Notes: generated from the sequence alone by a model not told the origin. Counted from the stretch's first letter, positions 53,274-62,558 are shown. The stretch is DNA of 64,000 nucleotides from Streptomyces toyocaensis (GCF_000725125.1 NZ_JFCB01000004.1:62001-126000), one strand, 5' to 3'. Program-made: numbers and translations.

Positions 53274-54323
53274 TTACTCCTGTTTCTTCCGCCGGGTCCC
53301 GAACACGATCTCGTCCCAGCTCGGCACCGCCGCGCGGCGGCCCGGACGGACACCGTCCGCCTCGGCCTGACGGTCGGTCGAGCCGACGAGACGGTCCCGG
53401 TGACTGCCGACGGACCGCGGCATGAGGACGTCCGCGTACGCGGAACCGGCCGAGGCCGCGGGGGCCGGCGGCTCCTCCGCCTCGGGCTCGGGATCGGGAT
53501 CCTCCGGAGTGTTCTCGGGCGCGCGCTCCGGCACCACCAGGTCGCCCCGGAAGCTCGGCACCGCCTCCAGCAGGCTGGTCAGCGAGTCCCGTTCGGCCGA
53601 GGCCGTGGCCGCCGTGGACTCCTCGGCGGGCTCGGACGCCTGCGTGGGCAGGCCCGGCCGCTCGCGGTCGCCGGGACGGTCCAGCGGACGGTCGCGCGGC
53701 AGCCGCGCGATGCGCGGGACGAACGGGAAGCTGGGCTCGGGCGCGGCCAGGTCGTCGGACTCGCCGATCAGCGAGCGCGCCTCGTCGTCGACGGCCTGGA
53801 CGAGCCGCCGGGGCGGGTCGTACGTCCAGCTCGCCGAGTGCGGCTCACCCGCGACCCGGTAGACCAGCAGCACTTCCCAGGTGCCGTCGTCACGGCGCCA
53901 CGAGTCCCACTGGACGCTGTCCTTGTCCGCGCCGCGCAGCAGCAGCCGCTCCTGAACGGCCTCGCCGAGCGGGGGACCGGAGTTCTCGCCGGGCCGGCGG
54001 ACCGGGGTCTTGCGGGCGCGCTCGGCCATGAAGGCGCGCTCGGCGAGGACCGGGCCCTCGAAGCGGCGCACGCGGTCCACGGGGATGCCGGCCATCTGGG
54101 CGACCTCTTCCGCGGTCGCGCCGGCTCGTATACGCGCCTGGATGTCGCGGGGGCGGAGATGGCTCTCCACCTCGATCTCGATCTGGCCGAGGCGGGGACG
54201 GTCGCCGCGCACGGCGGCGCGGAGCCGTTCGTCGATCGGAAGCGTGTACTCCGTGCTGTCCGCAGCCTTCAGCACCAGCCGTGTGCCGTCATTCGAGACG
54301 GCCACGACACGCAGTTCGGGCAT
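53274..54323 (-). CDS. sepH: SepH, cell-division regulator (DUF3071)
   Basis: 349 residues. The DUF3071 N-terminal domain at about 1-180 has a helix-turn-helix-like core (AEEVAQMAGIPVDRVRRFEGPVLAERAFMAERARKTP) and SVQWDSWRRDDGTWEVLLVYRV. A long Pro/Glu/Ala-rich, probably disordered region follows, ending in the conserved motif RAAVPSWDEIVFGTRRKKQE. SepH stimulates FtsZ assembly in actinobacteria and binds FtsZ through its C-terminus. ATG at 54323 follows GGGAGGTCCCC. Confidence 0.93.
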   Translation of the reverse strand: MPELRVVAVSNDGTRLVLKAADSTEYTLPIDERLRAAVRGDRPRLGQIEIEVESHLRPRDIQARIRAGATAEEVAQMAGIPVDRVRRFEGPVLAERAFMAERARKTPVRRPGENSGPPLGEAVQERLLLRGADKDSVQWDSWRRDDGTWEVLLVYRVAGEPHSASWTYDPPRRLVQAVDDEARSLIGESDDLAAPEPSFPFVPRIARLPRDRPLDRPGDRERPGLPTQASEPAEESTAATASAERDSLTSLLEAVPSFRGDLVVPERAPENTPEDPDPEPEAEEPPAPAASAGSAYADVLMPRSVGSHRDRLVGSTDRQAEADGVRPGRRAAVPSWDEIVFGTRRKKQE

Positions 54324-54637
54324 GGGGACCTCCCGGGTGGTGCCTGCCGACGTCACGTGCGTCGCTGCTTCCGCTAGTCGAGTGTGGCCTGCCCGGGTGC
54401 AGCCTGCCACAACCTTGCCGAGTTGCCCGGCGTGTCGGGCGCGGGCCCTGGAACGCCGTTATGGCACGGTTACCTATTCGCAACGCTAAGTGACCAACTG
54501 CGTCACCCTGTGCAACTAGCCCCCTCCCGGCGGTCCTCAAAGGTCCCGGGCACCCTGACGGGAGACCGGTCCCAGGGCTCGCAACAGTACTCCATTTGGG
54601 CCACGTGCGTGGATTGGCGCGCCGCCCAAGGCATCCT
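54324..54637. other. Intergenic region upstream of sepH
   Basis: No gene. On the minus strand TTGGTC and TAGGTA 15 bp apart form only a weak promoter candidate. No hairpin found after the lactone oxidase gene. Confidence 0.35.
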
Positions 54638-55957
54638 CTATCCCCCCAGGACCCTCCGCAAGTACGCGTTCCGGAAGCGCCGTTCCGGATCGAGCCGGTC
54701 CCGCAGTGCCGTGAACTCCTCGAAGCGCGGATACACCCGGGAGAGGTACTCGGCGTCCCGCGTGTGGATCTTCCCCCAGTGGGGACGCCCCTCGTGGGCC
54801 GTGAAGATGCGCTCGGCCGCGGTGAAGTACCGCTGATAGGGGGTGCCCTTGAACATGTGGACGGCGATGTACGCGCTGTCCCGCCCGGACGCCGTCGACA
54901 GGGTGATGTCGTCAGCCGGCGCGGTGCGCACCTCGACGGGGAAGCTGACCCGCAGCGGTGAGCGGTCGACCATGGTCTTCAGTTCCCGCAGCGTCTCCAC
55001 GAGCGCCTCGCGCGGGACGGCGTACTCCATCTCCACGAAGCGCACGCGGCGCGGCGAGGTGAAGACCTTGTACGGGATGTCGGTGTAGGTCCGCGCGGAG
55101 AGTGCCCTGCTGGAGACCCGCGCGAGGGCCGGGACGCTCGCGGGCGCCGCGCGGCCGACCCAGTTGGCCACCTGGAAGACCCCGTTGGAGAGGAACTCGT
55201 CCTCGAACCAGCCCTTGAGCCGCGGCACCGGCCGCTCCGGGCCCGCGCTGCGGTTGTTGCGCTTGGTGTTGGTGTTGCCGGTGTGCGGGAACCAGTAGAA
55301 CTCGAAGTGTTCATTCTCGGCGTGAAGTTGGTCGAACTCGGCACAGACCCGGTCGAAGGGCATCGGTTCCTCGCGGGCCGTGAGCAGGAAGACCGGTTCC
55401 ACCGCGAACGTGACCGCGGTGATGACGCCGAGGGCGCCGAGGCCGATACGGGCGGCCGCGAAGACGTCCGGGTTCTCCTTCTCGGAGCAGGTGAGCACCG
55501 AACCGTCCGCGAGGACCAGCTCAAGACCCCGGATCTGCGTGGCGAGTGAGGCGGAGTCGCGGCCCGTCCCGTGGGTGCCGGTACTCGTGGCCCCGGCGAC
55601 CGTCTGCTCCATGATGTCGCCCATGTTGGTCAGCGACAGCCCCTCCCGCGCGAGGGCCACGTTGAGTCGCTCGAGCGGGGTGCCGGCCTCGACCGTGACC
55701 GTACCGGCCGCGCGGTCGACGTCCCGTATGCCCGTCAGCAGGTGAGGGCGGATCAACAGGCCGTCGGTGGCGGCCACGGAGGTGAAGGAGTGCCCGGTGC
55801 CGACCGCCTTCACCGGCAGCCCGTCCTCGGCGGCCCGGCGCACGGCGGCGGCCAGCTCGTCGACGGAGGCGGGCGCGACCTCCCGCGCGGGGCGGACGGA
55901 GACGGTCCCGCCCCAGTTACGCCATGTGCCGTTCCTCGCGCTCGCTGTGCTGCCCAA
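54638..55957 (-). CDS. FAD-dependent sugar-1,4-lactone oxidase (D-arabinono/L-gulono type)
   Basis: 439 residues, the usual family length. The PCMH-type FAD-binding domain is at about 10-170 (VKAVGTGHSFTSVAATDG, THGTGRDSASLATQIRGLELVLADG). The ALO C-terminal domain ends with RRFRNAYLRRVLGG, and HWGKIH is the conserved active-site-like motif. No clear HWXK flavinylation change. TTG start at 55957 is chosen because GGGGAGGCTCC precedes it, although the gene then overlaps the end of the upstream MFS gene by 41 nt. Confidence 0.85.
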   Translation of the reverse strand: MGSTASARNGTWRNWGGTVSVRPAREVAPASVDELAAAVRRAAEDGLPVKAVGTGHSFTSVAATDGLLIRPHLLTGIRDVDRAAGTVTVEAGTPLERLNVALAREGLSLTNMGDIMEQTVAGATSTGTHGTGRDSASLATQIRGLELVLADGSVLTCSEKENPDVFAAARIGLGALGVITAVTFAVEPVFLLTAREEPMPFDRVCAEFDQLHAENEHFEFYWFPHTGNTNTKRNNRSAGPERPVPRLKGWFEDEFLSNGVFQVANWVGRAAPASVPALARVSSRALSARTYTDIPYKVFTSPRRVRFVEMEYAVPREALVETLRELKTMVDRSPLRVSFPVEVRTAPADDITLSTASGRDSAYIAVHMFKGTPYQRYFTAAERIFTAHEGRPHWGKIHTRDAEYLSRVYPRFEEFTALRDRLDPERRFRNAYLRRVLGG

Positions 55958-57155
55958 CGGAGCCTCCCCGACCCGGAGCCGGCCGCTTGAGCCGGCGGTA
56001 ACCGAGGAAACCGACCGCGACCGCGACGGCCCCGGACACCGCCGGAACCCCGTACCCGGCACGCGCCCCGGCCGCGTCGATCACCCAGCCGGCCGCGGAG
56101 GAGCCGACCGCGACCCCGACCGCGAGCCCGGTGCTCACCCAGGTCATGCCCTCGGTGAGCTGCGCGCGTGGTACGTGCTCTTCGATGAGGGACATCGTCG
56201 TGATCATCGTCGGAGCGATGGACAGTCCCGCAACGAACAGCGCCACGGCCAGAAACGGCAGGTTCCCGACCAGTAGGAGTGGGATCATACTCACGGCCAT
56301 GGCGCACACGCCCAGCAGCCAGCGGCGCTCCGGCGCCCCCGCGAAGTGCAGCAGCCCGAACACGGCACCCGCCACGCACGAGCCCAGCGCGTAGACGGCG
56401 AGCACCACACTCGCCGCGGCCTTGTGCCCCTCCTCCTCGGCGAACGCCACGGTGACCACGTCCACCGCGCCGAAGATCGCCCCCGTCGCCACGAACGTCG
56501 CGACCAGGACCTGCAGGCCGGCGGAGCGCAGCGCGGTTCCGCCGCCCTTGTGCTCGCGCGGATGCGGCTCGGGCTCCGTGGCGTGCTGAGCGGTCAGCCA
56601 GAAGACACCGGCCGCCAGGAAGCAGGCCGCGAGCAGGGGACCGGCCTCCGGGAACCAGGCCGTCGACAGCCCGATGGAGACGATCGGCCCGAAGATGAAG
56701 CAGATCTCGTCCATCACGGACTCGAAGGAGTACGCGGTGTGCAGCTGCGGGGTGCCCCGGTACAGCGCCGCCCACCGGGCGCGGATCATCGCGCCGACGC
56801 TCGGCACGCAGCCGATGCCGACACACGCGACGAAGAGCACCCACTCCGGCCACGCGTAGTGCGCCGCGAACAGCAGCAGCGCCGCCGCGCCGAGCGAGAG
56901 CAGGGTCGCCGGGCGCAGCACCCGCCGCTGCCCGTACTGGTCCACCAGCCGTGAGACCTGGGGACCCGCCACCGCCGCCGAGAGCGCGATCGTGGCCGAC
57001 AGGGCGCCGGCCAGTCCGTACCGCCCGGTCAGCTGGGAGACCATCGTGACCACGCCGATGCCCATCATCGACAAAGGCATCCGGCCGAGGAACCCCGCGG
57101 CGGAGAACGCCTTGCTGCCGGGCGCGGCGAACAGGGCGCGATAAGGGCTGGGCAC
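55917..57155 (-). CDS. Major facilitator superfamily transporter
   Basis: 412 residues with about 12 hydrophobic helices. Motif-A-like VSRLVDQYGQRRVLR is in the loop after TM2, and PMITTMSLIEEHVPR in the second half. It resembles the YcaD/Bcr-like sugar or drug exporters. GTG at 57155 follows GGAGACCCC. Runs into the lactone oxidase gene with a 41-nt overlap, so they form an operon. Divergent from ferrochelatase. Confidence 0.88.
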   Translation of the reverse strand: MPSPYRALFAAPGSKAFSAAGFLGRMPLSMMGIGVVTMVSQLTGRYGLAGALSATIALSAAVAGPQVSRLVDQYGQRRVLRPATLLSLGAAALLLFAAHYAWPEWVLFVACVGIGCVPSVGAMIRARWAALYRGTPQLHTAYSFESVMDEICFIFGPIVSIGLSTAWFPEAGPLLAACFLAAGVFWLTAQHATEPEPHPREHKGGGTALRSAGLQVLVATFVATGAIFGAVDVVTVAFAEEEGHKAAASVVLAVYALGSCVAGAVFGLLHFAGAPERRWLLGVCAMAVSMIPLLLVGNLPFLAVALFVAGLSIAPTMITTMSLIEEHVPRAQLTEGMTWVSTGLAVGVAVGSSAAGWVIDAAGARAGYGVPAVSGAVAVAVGFLGYRRLKRPAPGRGGSVGQHSEREERHMA

Positions 57156-57303
57156 GGGGTCTCCACAGGTCTCAGTAAGGTGCGACCGCAGTCGATACAG
57201 ATTACGCGCGCGGTCACCCGAATGCACCAGGGACCGCGGAGTCAGCGGCCGGTGACACCCCCACCGTGTCCCGGTCGCCGGTGCCGAGTGGCAGGATCGA
57301 GAC

Positions 57304-58431
57304 ATGCCAGACGTGCTCGACGCCAGTCCCTATGACGCTCTGCTCCTGCTCTCCTTCGGCGGCCCGGAAGGCCCGGACGACGTGGTCCCGTTCCTGGAGA
57401 ACGTGACCCGCGGGCGCGGCATCCCCAAGGAACGCCTCAAGGAGGTCGGACAGCACTACTTCCAGTTCGGCGGGGTCAGCCCCATCAACGACCAGAACCG
57501 TGCCCTGCTGCGCACGCTGCGCGAGGACTTCGCCGGGCACGGCCTGGACCTGCCGGTCTACTGGGGCAACCGCAACTGGGCGCCCTACCTCACCGACACC
57601 CTGCGCGAGATGGTCCGCGACGGCCGCCGTCGCATCCTGGTCCTGGCCACCAGCGCCTACGCCTCGTACTCCGGCTGCCGCCAGTACCGCGAGAACCTCG
57701 CCGACGCCCTCGCGGCCCTGGAGGCGGAGGGCCTGGAGCTGCCGAGGATCGACAAGCTGCGCCACTACTTCAACCACCCCGGCTTCCTGGAGCCCATGAT
57801 CGACGGGGTCGTCCGCTCCCTCGCCGACCTCCCCGAGGACGTCCGGGACGGCGCGCACATCGCCTTCTGCACCCACTCCATCCCGAACGCCTCCGCGGAC
57901 ACCTCCGGCCCCGTGGAGGGACACGGTGACGGCGGGGCGTACGTCGCGCAGCACCTGGACGTGGCGCGGCTGATCGCCGACGCCGTCCGGGAGCGCACCG
58001 GCGTCGACCACCCCTGGCAGCTCGTCTACCAGTCGCGCTCGGGCGCCCCGCACATCCCGTGGCTGGAGCCCGACATCTGCGACCACCTCGAGGAGCGGCA
58101 CGCCGCCGGGGTCCCGGCCGTGGTGATGGCCCCCATCGGCTTCGTCTCCGACCACATGGAGGTCCTCTACGACCTCGACACGGAGGCCACGGCCCGGGCG
58201 CAGGAGCTGGGGCTGCCTGTGCGCCGTTCGGCGACCGTCGGCGACGACCCCCGGTTCGCCGCAGCCGTCCGCGAGCTGATCGTGGAGCGCGCCGCGACCG
58301 AGCGCGGGCAGGACGTCACACCGTGCGCCCTGGGCGCCCTCGGCGCGAGTCACAACGTGTGCCCGGTGGGCTGCTGCCCGCCCCGTGCCCCGCGTCCCGC
58401 CGCAGCGGGCGTCGACAGCCCCTACGCATGA
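57304..58431 (+). CDS. hemH: Ferrochelatase (coproporphyrin-type, actinobacterial)
   Basis: 375 residues. Inserts Fe2+ into porphyrin. Motifs: [14 protein letters not shown] at the N-terminus, [11 protein letters not shown], the metal-site His in FCTHSIP and [15 protein letters not shown] with the second ligand Glu. C-terminal cysteines ([20 protein letters not shown]) match the [2Fe-2S]-ligand region of actinobacterial ferrochelatases. Actinobacteria use the coproporphyrin-dependent haem route, so the product is probably coprohaem (CpfC). ATG 57304 follows GGATCGAG. The stop is 8 nt before the next start. Confidence 0.95.
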   Translation: MPDVLDASPYDALLLLSFGGPEGPDDVVPFLENVTRGRGIPKERLKEVGQHYFQFGGVSPINDQNRALLRTLREDFAGHGLDLPVYWGNRNWAPYLTDTLREMVRDGRRRILVLATSAYASYSGCRQYRENLADALAALEAEGLELPRIDKLRHYFNHPGFLEPMIDGVVRSLADLPEDVRDGAHIAFCTHSIPNASADTSGPVEGHGDGGAYVAQHLDVARLIADAVRERTGVDHPWQLVYQSRSGAPHIPWLEPDICDHLEERHAAGVPAVVMAPIGFVSDHMEVLYDLDTEATARAQELGLPVRRSATVGDDPRFAAAVRELIVERAATERGQDVTPCALGALGASHNVCPVGCCPPRAPRPAAAGVDSPYA

Positions 58432-58439
58432 GGAGCCCC

Positions 58440-59264
58440 GTGACCGACCCCCTGCTCGCGGAACTGCTGGACCTGGCCCGGGAGGCCGCCCTCCGCGCGG
58501 GCGAACTGCTCCGGGACGGCCGCCCGGCCGACCTCGCCGTCGCCGCGACCAAGTCGAGCCCGATCGACGTCGTCACCGAGATGGACATCGCGGCGGAGAA
58601 GCTGATCACCACGATGATCGCCGAGCGCCGCCCGGACGACGGCTTCCTCGGCGAGGAGGGGGCGGCCACCGAGGGCAGCAGCGGCATCCGCTGGGTGATC
58701 GACCCGCTCGACGGCACGGTGAACTACCTGTACGGCCTGCCCACCTGGGCCGTATCCATCGCCGCCGAGCAGGACGGCGAGACCGTCGTCGGGGCCGTGG
58801 TGGCCCCCATGCGCGGCGAGGCGTACCACGCGGTCCGCGGCGGCGGGGCCCGGGCCACCGGCGCCTGGGAGGGCGAGCGGGAGCTGAGCTGCCGGCCCTC
58901 ACCGCCCCTGGACCAGGCCCTCGTCTCGACCGGCTTCAACTACGTCACCGAGGTACGCGCCCACCAGGCCGACGTGGTCCGGCGGCTGATCCCCCTGTTG
59001 CGCGACATACGGCGCGGCGGCTCGGCCGCCCTCGACCTGTGCGACGTCGCCGCGGGACGTCTCGACGGCTACTACGAACGCGGGCTGCACCCGTGGGACC
59101 TCGCCGCCGGGGACCTGATCGCCCGGGAGGCGGGCGCGCTCACCGGTGGCCGCCCCGGGGACGGTCCCTCCCGTGAGCTGACCGTCGCCGCCTCCCCGGG
59201 CGTCTTCGGGCCCCTGCAGCGGCTTCTGGAGGACCTGGGGGCCTGGCACGACGGGACGCCCTGA
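58440..59264 (+). CDS. Inositol monophosphatase family protein
   Basis: 274 residues. Metal motifs GEEGAATEG, WVIDPLDGTVNYLYGLP and the C-terminal GLHPWDLAAGDLIAREAG are those of the IMPase/SuhB group, which dephosphorylates myo-inositol phosphate (or histidinol/fructose phosphates). GTG at 58440 (VTDPLLAELL) has GAGGAG 5 nt upstream. The ATG at 58428 overlaps the ferrochelatase stop and is an alternative. Probably transcribed with hemH. Followed by a terminator. Confidence 0.92.
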   Translation: MTDPLLAELLDLAREAALRAGELLRDGRPADLAVAATKSSPIDVVTEMDIAAEKLITTMIAERRPDDGFLGEEGAATEGSSGIRWVIDPLDGTVNYLYGLPTWAVSIAAEQDGETVVGAVVAPMRGEAYHAVRGGGARATGAWEGERELSCRPSPPLDQALVSTGFNYVTEVRAHQADVVRRLIPLLRDIRRGGSAALDLCDVAAGRLDGYYERGLHPWDLAAGDLIAREAGALTGGRPGDGPSRELTVAASPGVFGPLQRLLEDLGAWHDGTP

Positions 59265-59293
59265 CGCCGGCATCGCGGCACGGCGACACAGAC

Positions 59294-59330
59294 GAACGGG
59301 CCCCGGCGCTGGTTTCGCCGGGGCCCGTTC
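59294..59330. terminator. Bidirectional terminator after the IMPase gene
   Basis: 15-bp perfect arms GAACGGGCCCCGGCG and its complement with a 7-nt loop, between convergent genes. Confidence 0.9.
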
Positions 59331-59343
59331 GGGTGCGAGTCGG

Positions 59344-59517
59344 TCAGACGCTGTGGAGACCGACCTCCACGCCGTGTTCGGCGGCGAGGCGGCGCAGGTC
59401 GTCGAGTTCGCCCTGTTCCACGTCGACGAGGAACTCGTCGCCCTCGTCGCGCGCCCGCGTCAGATCGGACTCGGTCGCCCTTATGCGCTGCAGAAGTCCT
59501 GCGGTGAATGCGTCCAT
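59344..59517 (-). CDS. Small conserved hypothetical protein, 57 residues
   Basis: 57 residues, mostly helical with heptad-like acidic/basic spacing (MDAFTAGLLQRIRATESDLTRARDEGDEFLVDVEQGELDDL). It has no cysteines, no signal peptide and no membrane segment. I recall a similar small protein next to cutR in other streptomycetes; the function is unknown. ATG at 59517; the upstream GAGGGGGC is about 9 nt away. Confidence 0.75.
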   Translation of the reverse strand: MDAFTAGLLQRIRATESDLTRARDEGDEFLVDVEQGELDDLRRLAAEHGVEVGLHSV

Positions 59518-59954
59518 GCTGCGCCCCCTCGTCCTGGGTCGGTGGGTCGGTGGCACGGGGGTGTGCCGTTCGGAAGGGATGATCACGTCCGAGGCGGATG
59601 CCCGGCGCCACCCGGCCGGGCGGCGACGGTGCCGGACACCCACGCCCGCTCTGCGGAAGCGGACTGCGTCGCACCGCATCGTGGTGCGGTACATGCGGAG
59701 CGTGATCGCGGGATGTAAAACCCGTCCTCCCCAAGCTGTCTTCCGCGGAAACCTAACCGCCCGAGAAAATCTCGTATTCCCGCCCCGTTCGCCCGCGGGT
59801 TCCCGGGCGCCCGCCCCGCGTCGCCGTCCGCCCTCCGCCTTACAGCCGACTTACGGCCGAAAAGGGCAGGATGGAGGCAACACACCCACCCGCACCCCTG
59901 CCCGCGTGCGCCCTGAGGCGCCGCGCGGGTGGGACCTGAGGAAGGACAAGCGAC
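59518..59954. other. Divergent region upstream of cutR
   Basis: No gene recognised. It holds the 11-bp tandem direct repeat at 59839-59860 described separately, and A/T-richer DNA around 59730-59785 that is a likely promoter zone. Confidence 0.45.
59839..59860. promoter_or_regulatory. 11-bp tandem direct repeat upstream of cutR, candidate CutR site
   Basis: CTTACAGCCGA directly followed by CTTACGGCCGA (10 of 11 identical). OmpR/PhoB-type regulators such as CutR commonly bind two contiguous 11-bp direct half-sites. It is 95 nt upstream of the cutR start. Confidence 0.55.
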
Positions 59955-60608
59955 GTGCGCGTACTCGTCGTCGAGGACGAGCAGCTGCTCGCCGATGCGG
60001 TGGCCACCGGACTGCGCCGGGAGGCCATGGCCGTCGACGTCGTGTACGACGGTGCGGCCGCCCTGGAGCGCATCGGCGTCAACGACTACGACGTGGTCGT
60101 CCTCGACCGCGACCTCCCGCTGGTGCACGGCGACGACGTCTGCCGCAGGATCGTCGAGCTCGGCATGCCCACGCGCGTGCTGATGCTCACCGCCTCCGGC
60201 GACGTCAGCGACCGGGTCGAGGGCCTGGAGATCGGCGCCGACGACTACCTGCCCAAACCGTTCGCGTTCAGCGAGCTCATCGCGCGCGTGCGTGCGCTCG
60301 GGCGGCGCACGAGCGTGCCCCTGCCGCCCGTCCTGGAGCGCGCCGGGATCAAGCTCGACCCCAACCGCCGTGAGGTCTTCCGCGACGGCAAGGAGGTCCA
60401 GCTCGCGCCGAAGGAGTTCGCCGTGCTGGAGGTGCTCATGCGCAGCGAGGGCGCGGTGGTCTCCGCGGAGCAGCTGCTGGAGAAGGCGTGGGACGAGAAC
60501 ACGGACCCGTTCACCAACGTGGTGCGGGTGACCGTGATGACCCTGCGCCGCAAGCTGGGCGAGCCGCCGGTCATCGTGACCGTGCCCGGCTCCGGCTACC
60601 GGATCTGA
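59955..60608 (+). CDS. cutR: CutR, OmpR-type response regulator
   Basis: 217 residues. Receiver domain with VVEDEQLLADAV, phosphoacceptor D51 in VVLDRDLPL and K in LPKPFAF. Winged-helix output domain (about 125-217) with APKEFAVLEVLMRSEGAVVSAEQLLEKAWDENTD and VRVTVMTLRRKLGEPPVI. It partners CutS. CutRS in streptomycetes is linked to secretion/envelope stress and to control of secondary metabolism. GTG/ATG not in question: ATG at 59955 with GAGGAAGGACAAG upstream. Five nucleotides separate it from cutS. Confidence 0.95.
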   Translation: MRVLVVEDEQLLADAVATGLRREAMAVDVVYDGAAALERIGVNDYDVVVLDRDLPLVHGDDVCRRIVELGMPTRVLMLTASGDVSDRVEGLEIGADDYLPKPFAFSELIARVRALGRRTSVPLPPVLERAGIKLDPNRREVFRDGKEVQLAPKEFAVLEVLMRSEGAVVSAEQLLEKAWDENTDPFTNVVRVTVMTLRRKLGEPPVIVTVPGSGYRI

Positions 60609-60613
60609 TCCCC

Positions 60614-61855
60614 GTGGCCGCCACCCCCACGCCGGCGTCGCCGCAGGCCCCGCCGAAGCCCACCTGGGACCCCCACAGGCCGGTGCCGCCCTTCCCCTGG
60701 CTGCGCCCCACCATCCGGATAAGGCTGACCCTGCTCTACGGCGGCATGTTCCTGATCGCCGGGATAATGCTGCTGTCGATCATCTATCTGCTCGCCGCCA
60801 ACGCCCTCAACGTGGGCAGCGACCTGCCCTTCCGGATCGAGTCGGGGCAGGTCTCCAGCGACCAGTGCAACCTGCGCATCGCCGAGCTGCCCGCCGACGA
60901 CCTCAACCGGGCGCTGAACCAGTGCGTCAACGAGCAGCGCCAGCACGCGCTGGACGATCTGCTCAGCCGCTCGCTGCTGGCCCTGCTCGGTCTCGCGATC
61001 ATCGCCTTCGCCTTCGGCTACGCCATGGCGGGCCGCGTCCTGTCGCCGCTGGGCCGGATCACCCGCACCGCCCGCGCGGTGGCGGGCTCGGACCTGTCGC
61101 GCCGGATCGAGCTGGACGGCCCGGACGACGAGCTGAAGGAGCTGGCCGACACGTTCGACGACATGCTGGAGCGCCTCCAGCGGGCGTTCACGGCCCAGCA
61201 GCGCTTCGTCGGCAACGCCTCGCACGAGCTGCGCACCCCGCTGGCGATCAACCGCACGCTCCTGGAGGTGCATCTCTCCGATCCCGAGGCGCCGGTGGAG
61301 CTCCAGCAGCTCGGCAAGACACTGCTGGCCACCAACGAGCGCAGCGAGCAGCTCGTGGAGGGCCTGCTGCTGCTCGCCCGCAGCGACAACCAGATCGTCG
61401 AGCGGGGGCCCGTGGACCTCGCCGAGGTCGCCGGCCAGGCCATCGACCAGGTGCACGGCGAGGCGGAGGCCAAGGGCGTGGTGATCCGCGGCACCCGCGC
61501 GCCCGCGGTCGTCCAGGGCAACGGTGTGCTGCTGGAGCGGATCGCCCTGAACCTGGTGCAGAACGCCGTGCGCTACAACGTGCCGGAGGACGGCTGGGTC
61601 GAGGTCACCACGGAGGTGCAGCACGGCCAGGCGGTCCTGGTGGTGTCCAACACGGGCCCGGTCGTACCGGCGTACGAGATCGACAATCTCTTCGAGCCGT
61701 TCCGCCGGCTGAGGACCGAGCGCACGGGCAGCGACAAGGGCGTGGGACTCGGTCTGTCCATCGTGCGGTCGGTCGCCAGGGCGCACGGCGGGCACATCTA
61801 CGCGCAGCCGCGGGAGGGAGGCGGGCTCGTGATGCGTGTCACCTTGCCGATCTGA
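60614..61855 (+). CDS. cutS: CutS, sensor histidine kinase
   Basis: 413 residues. TM1 is at about 41-62, an extracytoplasmic loop of about 55 residues contains two cysteines (C85 and C104), TM2 at about 120-140, HAMP, then the H box VGNASHELRTPL with H204, N box NLVQNAVRYN, and G boxes ending GVGLGLSIVRS. The two extracytoplasmic Cys could form a disulfide that reports redox or folding stress. Its N-terminal 30 residues are Pro-rich. GTG at 60614, 5 nt after the cutR stop. Confidence 0.95.
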   Translation: MAATPTPASPQAPPKPTWDPHRPVPPFPWLRPTIRIRLTLLYGGMFLIAGIMLLSIIYLLAANALNVGSDLPFRIESGQVSSDQCNLRIAELPADDLNRALNQCVNEQRQHALDDLLSRSLLALLGLAIIAFAFGYAMAGRVLSPLGRITRTARAVAGSDLSRRIELDGPDDELKELADTFDDMLERLQRAFTAQQRFVGNASHELRTPLAINRTLLEVHLSDPEAPVELQQLGKTLLATNERSEQLVEGLLLLARSDNQIVERGPVDLAEVAGQAIDQVHGEAEAKGVVIRGTRAPAVVQGNGVLLERIALNLVQNAVRYNVPEDGWVEVTTEVQHGQAVLVVSNTGPVVPAYEIDNLFEPFRRLRTERTGSDKGVGLGLSIVRSVARAHGGHIYAQPREGGGLVMRVTLPI

Positions 61856-62248
61856 GATCATGCCCTCGACACAACGGGGTGTTCGCTTTGAGCGGAATTT
61901 TCGGGGCGCCTTTCCGGTATTCCCGTGTGTGATCGATCACAAGCGCGATTTCCCCGTCATCCACTCTCCGTGATCATGCCTGCGGTCGAAAGGTCGGGAA
62001 AGTCCCGGTTTTCAGGGGCCCTGATCACGGGAAGTACACGGTGAGGCGCCTTTGATGTGCGGCGTTCGGACCGTGTACGGTCCCCATCGCCATCCATGCC
62101 GATCACTCATGAGGAGTCCGGTTGGGTGTCGATTGAATAACAGACCTTGATGTGAGGCAAAATCTCCGCCTCAGGTCGGGCACAAGTCCGGCCTCTCACG
62201 CGTTACGTGCGCTGGAGACACCGCATACACCCAGAGGGGGAGAGCGAC
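61856..62248 (+). other. Leader region upstream of DUF4193, with inverted repeats
   Basis: No gene. Perfect 14-bp palindrome TGTGATCGATCACA at 61928-61941. CGTGATCA (61969-61976) and TGATCACG (62022-62029) face each other. GTACACGGT (62034-62042) pairs with ACCGTGTAC (62070-62078) across 27 nt. A small stem TGAGGC/GCCTCA is at 62153-62173. These could form part of a structured leader or operator array. GAGGGGGAG at 62233-62241 is the ribosome binding site of the next gene. Confidence 0.5.
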
Positions 62249-62545
62249 ATGGCAACCGACTACGACACTCCACGCAAGACCGATGACGACGTCGACTCGG
62301 ACAGCTTGGAAGAGCTGAAGGCCCGGCGCAACGACAAGTCGGCCTCGGCCGTGGATGTCGACGAGTTCGAGGCCGCCGAGGGCCTCGAACTGCCCGGAGC
62401 GGACCTCTCGAACGAGGAGCTGGCCGTCCGGGTCCTGCCGAAGCAGCAGGACGAGTTCACCTGCATGAGCTGCTTCCTGGTGCACCACCGCAGCCAGCTG
62501 GCCCGCGAGAAGAACGGCCAGCCGATCTGCCGCGACTGCGACTGA
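62249..62545 (+). CDS. DUF4193 domain-containing protein
   Basis: 98 residues. Acidic N-terminus (TDDDVDSDSLEELKARR) and C-terminal zinc-ribbon-like CMSCFLVHHRSQL ... PICRDCD (C-x2-C ... C-x2-C). Universal in actinobacteria; function unknown, possibly transcription-linked. ATG at 62249 follows GAGGGGGAGAGCG. Long structured leader upstream. The next gene starts 13 nt later. Confidence 0.92.
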   Translation: MATDYDTPRKTDDDVDSDSLEELKARRNDKSASAVDVDEFEAAEGLELPGADLSNEELAVRVLPKQQDEFTCMSCFLVHHRSQLAREKNGQPICRDCD

Positions 62546-62558
62546 GGCGGGGTCGGCC

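Noticed and set aside
62109..62150. ATG opening a 13-codon ORF in the DUF4193 leader
   Set aside because: No ribosome binding site and no clear conservation evidence.
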